Assembly (NCBI GenBank): GCA_963817855.1
Contig: CAWFQA010000001.1
Coordinates: 1,674,001-1,738,000, forward strand
DNA length: 64,000 nt
Direction: 5' to 3'
DNA from: JAKAAZ01 sp963817855
GTDB lineage: Bacteria; Acidobacteriota; Terriglobia; Terriglobales; Acidobacteriaceae
Shown here: positions 45,626 to 54,424 of the stretch, piece by piece
Numbering within the stretch: position 1 is the first letter of the stretch
Layout: each line of letters opens with the position of its first letter
Program-made: the position numbers and the translations under genes
The notes under the pieces: model-generated
The model's database searches: none
Told to the model about the DNA's origin: nothing
The model's input: only the letters and a program-made list of their open reading frames with translations

Positions 45626-48099
45626 CGAGTGGACTGCTGGCCGCTCTCGTCCTTTCAGGCTGCCAAACGAAGATGCACCTCTCTCCTGAGGCCACGTACC
45701 AGAAAATCCATGCTGAGTTCTTGCGTGGCGAGTTGGGCAACGCGCTCCGCGATTCGGAAGAGGCCCGCAGAGAGTTTTCCCCGCGAAATAAGAACTGGGA
45801 CATCAAATTCCGCCTTCTGGAAGCGGAGGTCCTCACCTATCAGGGCAACAGCCAGCGGGTGGTGCAGTTACTTGGGGCCTATCGTCCAAGCCTTTTTGCG
45901 GCTGCCGATATTGAGATCAAACGGCAATTGCTTTTAAGTCTGGCAAATACCCGCCTCAATCAAGCCAATCAATCCAATCACGAATTGCAAACCGCGCAAC
46001 AGCTCTGCCGCGAAGATGATTCCGCGCTGCAGGGAGAAGTGCTGCAAACGGAAGGACTGATTGAATTCCACCGCGACCAGCTCGATAGCGCTTCGGATTC
46101 ATTTGAGAGAAGCCTGGAGTTTGCCAGACAGCATGGCGATAAGTTTCTGGAGACAACTGACCTCATGAATCTCGGTATGGTCGCCCTACATACCGAAGAA
46201 TATGACGAAGCCCTGGCGAGGTTTGAAGATGCATCCCTGATCGCTCGATCGACAGGTGCGCGGTTGGCCCTGGAGCTAGCCCTGGGCAACGCAGGGTGGG
46301 CCTATTACAAGCTAGGAGACTTTGAGAAGTCTCTTTTCGACTTTCAGCAGGCAGCACAACAAGCCAGGGAACTTGGTTCCGTCCATGACCAGATTGTCTG
46401 GTCGACAAACACAGGTTTGTCTCTCTATCGGCTGGGAGAACTGAAATCGGCCGAGGCGAACTATCGTCGCGCCTTGAGCGCGGCACAAGCGGTAAACGAC
46501 AAGGAATTGATCGCTGCCACCCACACGGAACTAGGATTTCTTTTTTTTCAACGCCGGCAATTCGATCTGGCGGAGCGGCAGAGCCGGGACGCACTTCAGG
46601 CTGCCCATGCCTGGGGCAGTCATTCCGCAGTGGTGGATGCCTTGTTTCTGCAGGGTCTTCTATCGGCTCGCGGCAACTCGGGCCCTGACGCCACCGCTCT
46701 CCTGATGCAGGTGTATCAAGATCCGGTGACCATGCCGTCGCGTCGTGAAGAGGTCGAGAATGCGATCGCGAATTACTATGCCAGGATCCACAATACGCAC
46801 GCGGCGGAGGTCTGGTTTAAGAAATCCGTGGATACCTTTGAAGCGCAACGTTCATTTCTCAAAGACGATGAGATGAAGCTACCGTTCTTTGCAAATGCGG
46901 AATCTCTGTACAAGGATTATGCGCAATTTCTCATAGACTCCAATCGTTCGCGAGATGCGTTGCAACTGCTGGATAGAGGTCGCGCGCAGACGCTGGAAGA
47001 AGGTCTCGCAATCACAAATGACCCGTACCGCGTGGTTCATCAGCGATCGGTAAATGCTGAGACAGTTGCTCGAAAACTGAACGCAACTATCCTGTTCTAT
47101 GCGCTTTGTCCGGACCAATCTTATTTATGGGCGATCGATGGCCATCACACACGCCTCTTTCGACTTCCCGGCCAGTCGGAGATCGACTCGCACGTTAAAA
47201 AGTATCAAAGAGCCATTCTTCGATCGAGTGATCCAATCCGGCAGAAAAATGAAGACGCTCGATATCTTTTTGATGCCCTTGTCGCTCCCGCGGCAGCGAA
47301 GTTAGGCAAAGGCGCGAGCGTCGTAGTGATCTCAGATGGAAGCCTGGATAAATTGAATTTTGAAACCCTTCTTGCTCCGGGAAGGGCCGGGCTGCACTAT
47401 TGGATTGACGACGTCACCATCGTGAATACCAACGCTATACGATTGATCTCCGGATTGGATTCGCAGAATGACGGCGCAGGCGGCAACGGGATGTTGTTGA
47501 TCGGTGATCCAATTTCGACCGGCCGCGATTATCCAAGGCTAATGAATGCGGAGTCTGAGATCCACACGATCGAAAAGCACTTTGCTCCGGATCACGAAGA
47601 GGTACTGACCCGTGCAAGAGCTGTGCCAGCGGCTTATATCGCAGGCCAGCCAGGCAACTATTCCTACATTCATTTCGTTGCCCATGGTACTGCGAGTCGA
47701 TTGAGTCCTCTGGATTCTGCTGTAATTCTTTCGGCACCGACTGGGCATCCGGATATCTTCAAGCTATACGCCAGAGAGATTGTGCAAAAGCCACTGCACG
47801 CCCGCCTAGTCACCATCTCAACTTGTTATGGTTCCGGCCTCCGTGCCTATGCGGGAGAAGGGCTTGTTGGGCTTTCCTGGGCGTTTCTGCGCGCGGGCGC
47901 ACACAACGTCATTGGAGCTTTATGGGAAGCTAGCGATGCGGCAACTCCGCTGTTGATGGATCAGCTTTACGGCGAAATCCAGGCTGGCCAGGAGCCGGAT
48001 TTCGCGCTGAGAACTGCGAAGCTATCTTTGATTCATTCTCAGTCGGTGTATCGCAAACCTTTGTATTGGGCACCATTTCAGCTGTACGCGGGCGGTTGA
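45397..48099 (+). CDS. TPR-CHAT protease with lipoprotein signal; start uncertain
   Basis: Caspase-like CHAT protein with TPR repeats. The open frame has ATGs at 45397 and 45406, but these lie deep inside the preceding gene, and the sequence up to about 45555 reads like antisense noise. Real coding seems to begin shortly before YASVLASGLLAALVLSGC (45610-45663), a lipoprotein signal with lipobox LSGC; yet no ATG, GTG or TTG occurs in frame between 45407 and 45672. TPR-like helices fill about 45690-46850 (DALNLGMVALHTEEYDEALARF-type repeats). The CHAT domain (about 47280-48090) has the catalytic His in HFVAHG (47683-47685) and Cys in ISTCYG (47824-47826), and ends YWAPFQLYAGG. Predicted to cleave a protein target outside the cytoplasm. 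Confidence 0.85.
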   Translation: MCSMFPGGWRRRHSSGQDDRPLRGNSGFWQNFSRRNTGLSPLDSTHHGSGRVRLQRSRQGQRIFKSHQRQHYASVLASGLLAALVLSGCQTKMHLSPEATYQKIHAEFLRGELGNALRDSEEARREFSPRNKNWDIKFRLLEAEVLTYQGNSQRVVQLLGAYRPSLFAAADIEIKRQLLLSLANTRLNQANQSNHELQTAQQLCREDDSALQGEVLQTEGLIEFHRDQLDSASDSFERSLEFARQHGDKFLETTDLMNLGMVALHTEEYDEALARFEDASLIARSTGARLALELALGNAGWAYYKLGDFEKSLFDFQQAAQQARELGSVHDQIVWSTNTGLSLYRLGELKSAEANYRRALSAAQAVNDKELIAATHTELGFLFFQRRQFDLAERQSRDALQAAHAWGSHSAVVDALFLQGLLSARGNSGPDATALLMQVYQDPVTMPSRREEVENAIANYYARIHNTHAAEVWFKKSVDTFEAQRSFLKDDEMKLPFFANAESLYKDYAQFLIDSNRSRDALQLLDRGRAQTLEEGLAITNDPYRVVHQRSVNAETVARKLNATILFYALCPDQSYLWAIDGHHTRLFRLPGQSEIDSHVKKYQRAILRSSDPIRQKNEDARYLFDALVAPAAAKLGKGASVVVISDGSLDKLNFETLLAPGRAGLHYWIDDVTIVNTNAIRLISGLDSQNDGAGGNGMLLIGDPISTGRDYPRLMNAESEIHTIEKHFAPDHEEVLTRARAVPAAYIAGQPGNYSYIHFVAHGTASRLSPLDSAVILSAPTGHPDIFKLYAREIVQKPLHARLVTISTCYGSGLRAYAGEGLVGLSWAFLRAGAHNVIGALWEASDAATPLLMDQLYGEIQAGQEPDFALRTAKLSLIHSQSVYRKPLYWAPFQLYAGG

Positions 48100-48480
48100 G
48101 AACTGCTGCATCTTGGTACGACCCGCACGCTTTTGCCCGCGGATGATATGCCCTTCGAACACGGTGGTGCTCGCTTCAGATCATGGGGCCTGGCCACAAC
48201 AAACTGAATCCCACTGCATCCTGGTAGCAGGCGGCGATTCTCAAGCGCCTTCTCCGTGCTTTCACCCGCCGAGTCCGCTGAATTATTTTCGCGCGAATGA
48301 AACGCGCGCCACCATTTTCGCACCATCGTTATGAACAGGGTTCTGCTGAATATTCGTTCACTTCGGATTTAGCCCCAATTGCAACGAAAAATGCGGCGAC
48401 CGCGCGCGCTCCATGCGTGCGAGGCCAGGCGTGTTTGTGCATTCACCGCGACCACAGCCAGACTCTGCACGGAGGAAATC
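48100..48480 (+). other. Intergenic region with ECF promoter
   Basis: No gene is supported between the CHAT stop and the ATG at 48481; an upstream in-frame ATG (48379) lacks a ribosome site. An ECF-like promoter lies at 48299-48326. A GC-rich inverted stretch (GCGCGAATGAAACGCGCGC) overlaps its -35 box. Confidence 0.55.
48299..48326 (+). promoter_or_regulatory. ECF-like promoter, GAAACG-N16-CACCAT
   Basis: GAAACG (48299-48304) and CACCAT (48321-48326), 16-base spacer; each hexamer differs by one base from the best sites. The start codon is 154 bases downstream, a distance like that before the kelch gene. Confidence 0.55.
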
Positions 48481-50613
48481 ATGGCGAAACTTACGAGCAA
48501 TGAGTCAGCGGCCTTAGAAGCGGTGAAGACGCACAGGCTGAACTTTTCCGGACTGGTGGCCAGCAATCCAAATTACTTCGGCAACCTGAAGGACAGCGAA
48601 TATCAACCTGTCGTTTCAATTGCGAACGATGTATTTTACGAGCAAGTGACCTGCCTGGGATTCAATCCTGTGACCAACATTCTGGAAGCGGTGGTGCAGG
48701 TGAACCAATCCACTGGCTACAACGGCTCGCTTTGTCAAAACGGGTCATTCGAGTACATGCGATTCTTTGTTGACTACGGTTCGGGCTGGGAAGATGCGGG
48801 CGTGGCGGCCGTCAATGTTCACGACATTCCAGAGCAGACGGATTGCCACAAGAATGCTGAAAAGCCGCTGAGCTATGCCGCCTCAGTTCAATTGTCGCCG
48901 AAGTCGAACTGGTGCATTTTTCCGGTGCTGCCAAAAGTTCGCGCGATTCTGTCCTGGAATGCGATCCCTACGGTCGACGATCCGTCCTACACCCCGGTAT
49001 GGGGCAACACTCTGGATGCTCAAATCCAGGTACGACCCAGGCCGCTTTTCCTGAAAGAAATCGCAGCTACTGTCGACGAAAACGTGAAGAAGATTCTGCC
49101 GCCGCAAGAACTCGAACAGGCGCTGCAGATTCCGATTCCACTGCCTGATCCTGGACCGTTATCAGTGGAACAGCTGGCGAAGTTGTATCAGCCCCAGTCG
49201 GCCAAGAAAGCGAACACAGCCGACAGTGCAGTACCGTCGCACCGCTTTGGCTTTGCGCAACTCCATCAGGCTCTACATGCCAAGGCGGCCGACCCTAGCG
49301 CCATTACAGCCAATATTGCGGAATGGAAAAATGTAGGACTGAACTGGCAGGCGGCGCTGACCAGCTTGGCCGAGGTCGACGCGGATGTCTCCTTCGAGCA
49401 ACTCGAGTGCCTTGGGCTCGAAGGCGGGTACGGACTGGAGCGGTTGGTTGCAACTTTCATGATCAAGCGGTCAACAGGATATGGTGGTGGCCTCTGCACA
49501 GCGGGCAGCACGGAATATGTTGCCTTCTGGGCGGACTGGGACAACACCTGCGAGTACACCTACCTGGGAACCGTGGGTGTGCAAGTCCACGATATCGCCG
49601 GTATTCCAGCCGGTGGCCTGGTGTACTCCGCGGTGCTGCCTGTCAACCTCAGCAATCATCGCAATCCGTGCAATACGCCCAAAATTGGCCGAGTGCGCGC
49701 TGTACTTTCCTGGGCGGTTGCACCTTCCACGATAGATCCAAATGCGCTGACAAGTTGGGGCAATCTGCTGGACACGCATGTGCAGATTCAACCTGGCTCG
49801 AAGCCGAATTACCTGACGCCGACGATTAGCATCCTGGGTGGCATCCCGACCAGCATGATCGACAGCACCACGGGTCAGACGACGTCCAGCGCAGTCTTTG
49901 CACTGACCAACACGGCGGCCGATGCCTATGGACGTGCGTGCCCGTTTGGCGGCAGAGTATCGGTACAAGGTGAACTATTCGTTGGGTACAAGTACAAGCT
50001 GACGGTACAAGACACCGGTGGCGGATCTCCAATCACATTGACAAAGCCGTTGCTGCTGACGCGTTGGGACGGGACAACCTACACCAGCGCACCCGATGTG
50101 AATGGATATTTCACTTACGTGGATCCCACGCTGAATATCGATTCTCTGCTGGGCGAGTGGGACACGAGTGGCGACGACCTGTGGCAGATCACGCTGCAGA
50201 TTGCGGACACCGCGGACATTCCCGTGCTGGGATCGCTGCCTGATGTTCACCTGCTGCAACTCGACAACACGGCGCCACAGGCAGCTGTGCATCTGGACAA
50301 CAATCTGGATTGCAGCCAGTTTGTGATCGGCACTCCGTTAAATGGACATTATGTGGCGTATGACCTCAATTTTGGATCGTTCAGCATGGGCTCGGAGCCG
50401 TACTCAGGGCCGCTCACACCTTCCAGCGGAAATGTTCCGACGGCGCCGCTGCCTTCTGTGGGAAACGCCTGGACTCTAACCACGTCGTCGCTGCCAAAAT
50501 GCGGTTACATAGTGCAGTTAAACGTGTGGGACCGCAGCATCATCAACAGCTCGCCGGGATCGCACAACTATGCACCTGCCTCGGTCGGCTTCTGTCTGCA
50601 GACGTCGCTATAG
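48481..50613 (+). CDS. Two-repeat beta-rich protein of unknown function
   Basis: 710 residues; ATG 48481 follows GGAGGAAATC. Two diverged copies of a domain of about 135 residues are present, near residues 50-185 and 300-440. Matching segments: FYEQVTCLGF with FEQLECLGL, STGYNGSLCQNGSFEYM with STGYGGGLCTAGSTEYV, VNVHDIPEQ with VQVHDIAGI, and VRAILSWNAIPTVDDP with VRAVLSWAVAPSTIDP. The C-terminal 250 residues look like one or two more beta sandwiches (FALTNTAADAYGRACPFGGRVSV, LLQLDNTAPQAAVHLD). No signal peptide or membrane helix. Conserved Cys in each repeat. First gene of a rightward block with the DUF1360 gene and a small Cys-rich gene. Confidence 0.8.
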   Translation: MAKLTSNESAALEAVKTHRLNFSGLVASNPNYFGNLKDSEYQPVVSIANDVFYEQVTCLGFNPVTNILEAVVQVNQSTGYNGSLCQNGSFEYMRFFVDYGSGWEDAGVAAVNVHDIPEQTDCHKNAEKPLSYAASVQLSPKSNWCIFPVLPKVRAILSWNAIPTVDDPSYTPVWGNTLDAQIQVRPRPLFLKEIAATVDENVKKILPPQELEQALQIPIPLPDPGPLSVEQLAKLYQPQSAKKANTADSAVPSHRFGFAQLHQALHAKAADPSAITANIAEWKNVGLNWQAALTSLAEVDADVSFEQLECLGLEGGYGLERLVATFMIKRSTGYGGGLCTAGSTEYVAFWADWDNTCEYTYLGTVGVQVHDIAGIPAGGLVYSAVLPVNLSNHRNPCNTPKIGRVRAVLSWAVAPSTIDPNALTSWGNLLDTHVQIQPGSKPNYLTPTISILGGIPTSMIDSTTGQTTSSAVFALTNTAADAYGRACPFGGRVSVQGELFVGYKYKLTVQDTGGGSPITLTKPLLLTRWDGTTYTSAPDVNGYFTYVDPTLNIDSLLGEWDTSGDDLWQITLQIADTADIPVLGSLPDVHLLQLDNTAPQAAVHLDNNLDCSQFVIGTPLNGHYVAYDLNFGSFSMGSEPYSGPLTPSSGNVPTAPLPSVGNAWTLTTSSLPKCGYIVQLNVWDRSIINSSPGSHNYAPASVGFCLQTSL

Positions 50614-50629
50614 ACGGTCGTCCATCAAC

Positions 50630-50665
50630 CGCTTCCCGGTTCGGCAACCACCGTGCCGGGAAGCG
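50630..50665 (+). promoter_or_regulatory. Perfect 10-bp hairpin between unknown gene and DUF1360 gene
   Basis: CGCTTCCCGG (50630-50639) and CCGGGAAGCG (50656-50665) are exact inverted repeats with a 16-base loop. No T-run follows; the ribosome site GAGGAA comes directly after, so it may set the expression ratio or protect upstream mRNA rather than terminate. Confidence 0.55.
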
Positions 50666-50676
50666 AAGAGGAATGT

Positions 50677-51036
50677 ATGAATACGTTACGAATTGTGCTT
50701 GCTATCCTCGCGGTTTGGAGGCTGACGCATCTGTTGCACGCCGAAGACGGTCCGCTAAAAATATTTGCCCGCTGTAGAAACTGGTTGCGACGAATGTCCC
50801 TGTCCGGTGCGACCGACTGCTTCTATTGCCTTAGCCTGTGGGTGTCCGCTCCGTTCGCGATGATGCTTGGATCGCGGTGGGAAGACCGAGTGACATTGTG
50901 GCTGGCGCTTTCTGGAGCGGCAATCCTGTCCAACCGTCTTACTGATGAAGAACCCGAAGCCGCATGGTTCTATGAAGAGCCGGTACGAGAGGAGATGTCG
51001 ACATGTCCTGTTGCGGAAATGGAAGAAGAATACTAA
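50677..51036 (+). CDS. DUF1360 family membrane protein
   Basis: 119 residues; ATG 50677 follows GAGGAA. Family marks: AVWRLTHLLHAEDGP near the N-terminus, FARCRNWL, and DCFYCLSLWVSAPF with the conserved Cys pair. Two or three hydrophobic segments (about 3-17, 56-70, 78-92). Role unknown, despite the family's occasional sporulation label. The next gene starts inside its last 34 bases. Confidence 0.82.
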   Translation: MNTLRIVLAILAVWRLTHLLHAEDGPLKIFARCRNWLRRMSLSGATDCFYCLSLWVSAPFAMMLGSRWEDRVTLWLALSGAAILSNRLTDEEPEAAWFYEEPVREEMSTCPVAEMEEEY

Positions 51037-51248
51037 CTGCAGTGCCCCACACCTACCCCGGTACAGTTCGCGTGGATCGCGCCATGTACACTGCCGCGCT
51101 GTTTCAGTACAAGGGAGACAACCGGCTCACGGTTGTCGGGGCAGGAACCAAGACTGTGTACCAGTTCAACGGTCGCGGGTCACGAGTGGTTGTCAATGGT
51201 CGTGACGTGGCTTCCCTGGCGGCAGTTCCGTTGCTGACGCGGGTTTAG
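51003..51248 (+). CDS. Small Cys-Cys protein
   Basis: 81 residues, starting MSCCGNGRR, preceded by GGAGATGTCGAC and overlapping the DUF1360 gene by 34 bases in another frame. The core (FQYKGDNRLTVVGAGTKTVYQF, then VVVNGRDVASLAAVPLLTRV) resembles a widespread family of small proteins found in tail-like or phage-associated gene sets, judged by pattern only. The tight overlap suggests co-translation with the DUF1360 protein. Confidence 0.7.
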   Translation: MSCCGNGRRILTAVPHTYPGTVRVDRAMYTAALFQYKGDNRLTVVGAGTKTVYQFNGRGSRVVVNGRDVASLAAVPLLTRV

Positions 51249-51349
51249 AGATCGGCCCGAAGGCTCGCGATCGAAACGGCGGTGGATTTCCGGGCCACTT
51301 TCGATAGAAAATTCTTCCAGCCAGAATGGAAGAAGTGATGTAATGGGCC

Positions 51350-53059
51350 ATGCTCCCAGCATCCCGCCGAACCCACTTGCGGACGCTCGCTCTTCTGTCG
51401 TGTGTGGCAGTATCGTTCGGCGTTGTGAGGAGTCTCGAGTCGACGCAGCCGGCGATGGCGTCGCCCGGTGCAACAACGGTGTCAGCTCGGCTGCAGGAAA
51501 TCGCTGCGGCCGGCAAACTGCCCGAACTGCATTGGCCCAATTTCTCTGACTATCGCGCAGATTTTCTGCAGTTGTATCAGGGTTCCAACTTCGCTCCTAT
51601 TTGGATGAGTGCGAACGGGCAGCCTACGCCGCAGGCACTCGCAGTAATCCAGGCGCTGGAAAGCAGCCGGCAAAAAGGATTGATCCCGGGCGACTACGAT
51701 GCTGGGCGATGGCAGGATCGCCTCGCTGCGCTGAAATCCAAAACATATCCAGCAAACGAAGCCAATTTCGATGCAGCGCTGACGGTGTGCACACTACGCT
51801 ACATCTCTGACCTGCGCGTCGGCCGCGTCAATCCCAAGCATTTCAATTTCGGCATTGACATTCAGAACAAGAAATACAATCTGCCGCAATTTATCGCACA
51901 GGGTGTAATTCATGCCGGCAATATGCAGGCGATGCTGAACGCCGCGGAACCCCCATACGCCGGCTACCAGCGAACCGAGGTGGCACTTCAACGATATCTG
52001 CAGCTCGGCGCGAAGGGTGATGGTCCCCCGCTTCCTGAAGTGACAAAGACGGTCGCTCCGGGCGACACATATCCAGGAACTCCGCAACTTGCGCAGCGAT
52101 TGCAACTGCTCGGCGATCTTCCACAAAGCGCTTCAATCAACACCGGCTCGCAGATCTACACGGACGCGCTAGTGGCGGGCGTGAAGTTGTTTCAGGATCG
52201 TCACGGGTTGACTGCGGACGGCAAGCTGGGCAAAGAGACCATCCGGCAACTGAACGTGCCACTATCATTTCGAGTGCAGCAGTTGGACGACGCGATGGAG
52301 CGCTGGCGGTGGTTGCCGCCTTCGTTCCCGCAGCCGCCGGTGGTCGTGAATATACCGGAATTCGTGTTGCGAGTCTTTAGCGCGGATCGCAAAGTCGCAT
52401 TGCGAATGAATGTCGTGGTCGGAAAATCTGTTCGGCATCAGACCCCCGTCTTCGCGAAAGACATGCAGTACATTGTGTTTCGCCCCTACTGGAATGTTCC
52501 GACTAGTATCCTGCGCAGCGAAATTGTTCCTGCGATTGTGAAAAACAGAAATTACATCGCGAACAAGAATTTTGAAGTTGTCACCTACAGCGGCACGGTG
52601 ATGACAAGCGGCCCCATCGATGACGATGTGCTGGCGCAATTGCGCACGGCAAAGCTCACCGTGCGGCAGAAGCCGGGTTCGGATAACGCCCTTGGTCTGG
52701 TGAAATTCATGTTCCCGAATGAACACAGCGTATATCTGCACAGCACGCCGGCACAGTCACTCTTTTCGCAGTCGCGGCGGGACTTTAGCCATGGTTGTAT
52801 TCGAGTACAACGGCCAGCGGAACTCGCCGCATTTCTTTTGCGCAGCCAGCCGCCCTGGACTTTGGAGAAAGTGCAGGCGGCGATGCAGACCGGCTCGAAC
52901 AATCAGCAGGTCAATTTGAAAGTGCCTATTCCGGTGTTGATCCTCTACGTCACAGCGGTGGTGGAAGAAGATGGCTCCGTGCATTTCTTCAACGATATCT
53001 ATGGGCACGAAAAATCGCTGAATGCACTGCTCGCGAAAGGGCCGCCGTATCCGAGCTAA
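51350..53059 (+). CDS. L,D-transpeptidase, YcbB/LdtD type
   Basis: Periplasmic peptidoglycan 3-3 cross-linking enzyme of 569 residues. Signal peptide about 1-36 (RTLALLSCVAVSFGVV). An N-terminal helical region (about 45-215) precedes a peptidoglycan-binding motif (about 275-305, VKLFQDRHGLTADGKLGKETI) and the YkuD catalytic domain (about 330-505): YLHSTPAQSLF, then SHGCIRV with catalytic Cys483. This is the usual order for LdtD relatives. The DUF882 peptidase gene converges on it 6 bases away, a frequent pairing in Gram-negative genomes (ycbB-ycbK). A weak ECF-like sequence upstream is not convincing. Confidence 0.92.
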   Translation: MLPASRRTHLRTLALLSCVAVSFGVVRSLESTQPAMASPGATTVSARLQEIAAAGKLPELHWPNFSDYRADFLQLYQGSNFAPIWMSANGQPTPQALAVIQALESSRQKGLIPGDYDAGRWQDRLAALKSKTYPANEANFDAALTVCTLRYISDLRVGRVNPKHFNFGIDIQNKKYNLPQFIAQGVIHAGNMQAMLNAAEPPYAGYQRTEVALQRYLQLGAKGDGPPLPEVTKTVAPGDTYPGTPQLAQRLQLLGDLPQSASINTGSQIYTDALVAGVKLFQDRHGLTADGKLGKETIRQLNVPLSFRVQQLDDAMERWRWLPPSFPQPPVVVNIPEFVLRVFSADRKVALRMNVVVGKSVRHQTPVFAKDMQYIVFRPYWNVPTSILRSEIVPAIVKNRNYIANKNFEVVTYSGTVMTSGPIDDDVLAQLRTAKLTVRQKPGSDNALGLVKFMFPNEHSVYLHSTPAQSLFSQSRRDFSHGCIRVQRPAELAAFLLRSQPPWTLEKVQAAMQTGSNNQQVNLKVPIPVLILYVTAVVEEDGSVHFFNDIYGHEKSLNALLAKGPPYPS

Positions 53060-53065
53060 GGAAAG

Positions 53066-53608
53066 CTACCAGCGACGCACGGGACCAACATCGACATGAA
53101 CGAAGTTCGACTGCCTGTAATAGCCCACCCCACCGCGATGGAGTGCCAGGGCTGCGTCGCGAACTTGGGCCGTCGGCACGCCGGGGATGCGGATGTCGAT
53201 GGCCTTAGCTTCCATGTGCTGACTGTGCAGCGCAACGCCGTGTCCATGTTCACGGAGAAAGTTGTTGCTCCACGGAGTGCGATAACCGCAGACGATATCA
53301 ATCGTTCCGTTGGGATCGTTGAGGCGGGCCATCAAATCGTGTAGCAGGTCGAACTCTTTCACGTCATAATTCTTGACGTCTCCAGTGCGATGATCGCGGA
53401 GAAAATGATCGAGCTGCGCCACTGCGTTTGGTACGTAGTGATCGCCAACCCGGTACACCACATCAATGTGCTCGCCCGTGTGCAGATGGTAGAGCCGGAG
53501 ACGATATTGTCCGGGAGAGGCGGTTGCATTTCGGTCGGCCGCTTGCATTGTGCCCGCGAACAGGGCGGCAAACGCGGCTACTGCGGCGAAGGTTTTCTTC
53601 CAGGACAT
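53066..53608 (-). CDS. DUF882/YcbK-like M15-type peptidase
   Basis: Exported zinc peptidase-fold protein of 180 residues, probably acting on peptidoglycan. Signal peptide to AQAADR-like site near residue 24 (MSWKKTFAAVAAFAALFAGTMQAA begins it). Metal ligands: His and Asp in SQHMEAKAIDIRIPG, and HVD in NFVHVDVGPVRRW, with CGYRTPWSN before them. Close match in length and layout to YcbK. Convergent with the L,D-transpeptidase. Confidence 0.9.
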   Translation of the reverse strand: MSWKKTFAAVAAFAALFAGTMQAADRNATASPGQYRLRLYHLHTGEHIDVVYRVGDHYVPNAVAQLDHFLRDHRTGDVKNYDVKEFDLLHDLMARLNDPNGTIDIVCGYRTPWSNNFLREHGHGVALHSQHMEAKAIDIRIPGVPTAQVRDAALALHRGGVGYYRQSNFVHVDVGPVRRW

Positions 53609-53797
53609 GGTCTTTCTATTATATTGGCGCGGTGTTCGATTTCGCCTTTTATACGGTTTGAGAATGACGCGCGTCGCATTCGAAGATCACCCGTCTGGAG
53701 CCGGCCAATAGAACGGATTCTTGCCGTCTGATGATCTGGATGGTACCTCCTTTGGCTCTGGTCAATGAGGAACCGCTGGGTGAGACTAGAAGCAGGC

Positions 53798-54424
53798 ATG
53801 AACACGACCGGCGAAAATTCGCTCGGCAAAGAAGATGCGCGAGGAGACGCCAATCCTCACCCTGCACAGGCAACGCCTTCATCGCAGCCACTAAATGCGG
53901 AGGACTCCGGATTTCTCCGCGGCGCCATCAGCATTTTTATCCTGTTTAATATGATCGCGATCCTTAGCTGGGCAATTCCTTTGAACGTGGCGCCTCTGCC
54001 GCAAATCAAAGAGATTGTTCGACCGTACTTGCTATGGGCCGGCTTGTTCCAGTCGTGGGATTTCTTTGCGCCGAATCCGCGGCCCGTGAACTCTTACATT
54101 CAAGCGGTTGCGGTTAGCTCGGGTCACCACATGCGCGTGTTTGATTTTCCGCGGATGGAGCAACTCAGTTATGGCGAACGATACCGCGAAGAGCGTTACC
54201 GAAAATTTGCGGAAGTCCTGTGCGACTCACGATACGCCGCTCTATGGCCGGACGTGGCGAGGCGTGTCGCCAGGTTGCTGAATAACTCGACGGATCCTCC
54301 GCAGATGGTGATCCTCATGAAATTTCAGGCACCGATCAACTATTCGTTAACGCCAGCGCAGGAGCCTGTACCTAAGGCGGAATTTTTCTACCAATACTAT
54401 GTCAGCGGCGAGGACCTTCGATGA
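53798..54424 (+). CDS. Membrane protein partnered with HTTM protein
   Basis: 208 residues from ATG 53798 (a further 11 residues if the ATG at 53765 is used). One N-terminal helix (about 45-65, FLRGAISIFILFNMIAILSWAIP), followed by VRPYLLWAGLFQSWDFFAPNP, a pattern that recurs in proteins encoded beside HTTM genes, and a soluble C-terminal part. The last 4 bases overlap the HTTM start (ATGA). Function unknown. Confidence 0.78.
   Translation: MNTTGENSLGKEDARGDANPHPAQATPSSQPLNAEDSGFLRGAISIFILFNMIAILSWAIPLNVAPLPQIKEIVRPYLLWAGLFQSWDFFAPNPRPVNSYIQAVAVSSGHHMRVFDFPRMEQLSYGERYREERYRKFAEVLCDSRYAALWPDVARRVARLLNNSTDPPQMVILMKFQAPINYSLTPAQEPVPKAEFFYQYYVSGEDLR

Noticed and set aside
34183..48099. Type III-E CRISPR/craspase association of the CHAT and sigma genes
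   Set aside because: No repeat array, Cas7-11-like or Csx30/31-like gene is present; only the CHAT-sigma idea is shared.
51273..51301. ECF-like GAAACG-N17-CACTTT before the L,D-transpeptidase gene
   Set aside because: Spacer is 17 rather than 16 and both hexamers are off; expected to occur by chance.
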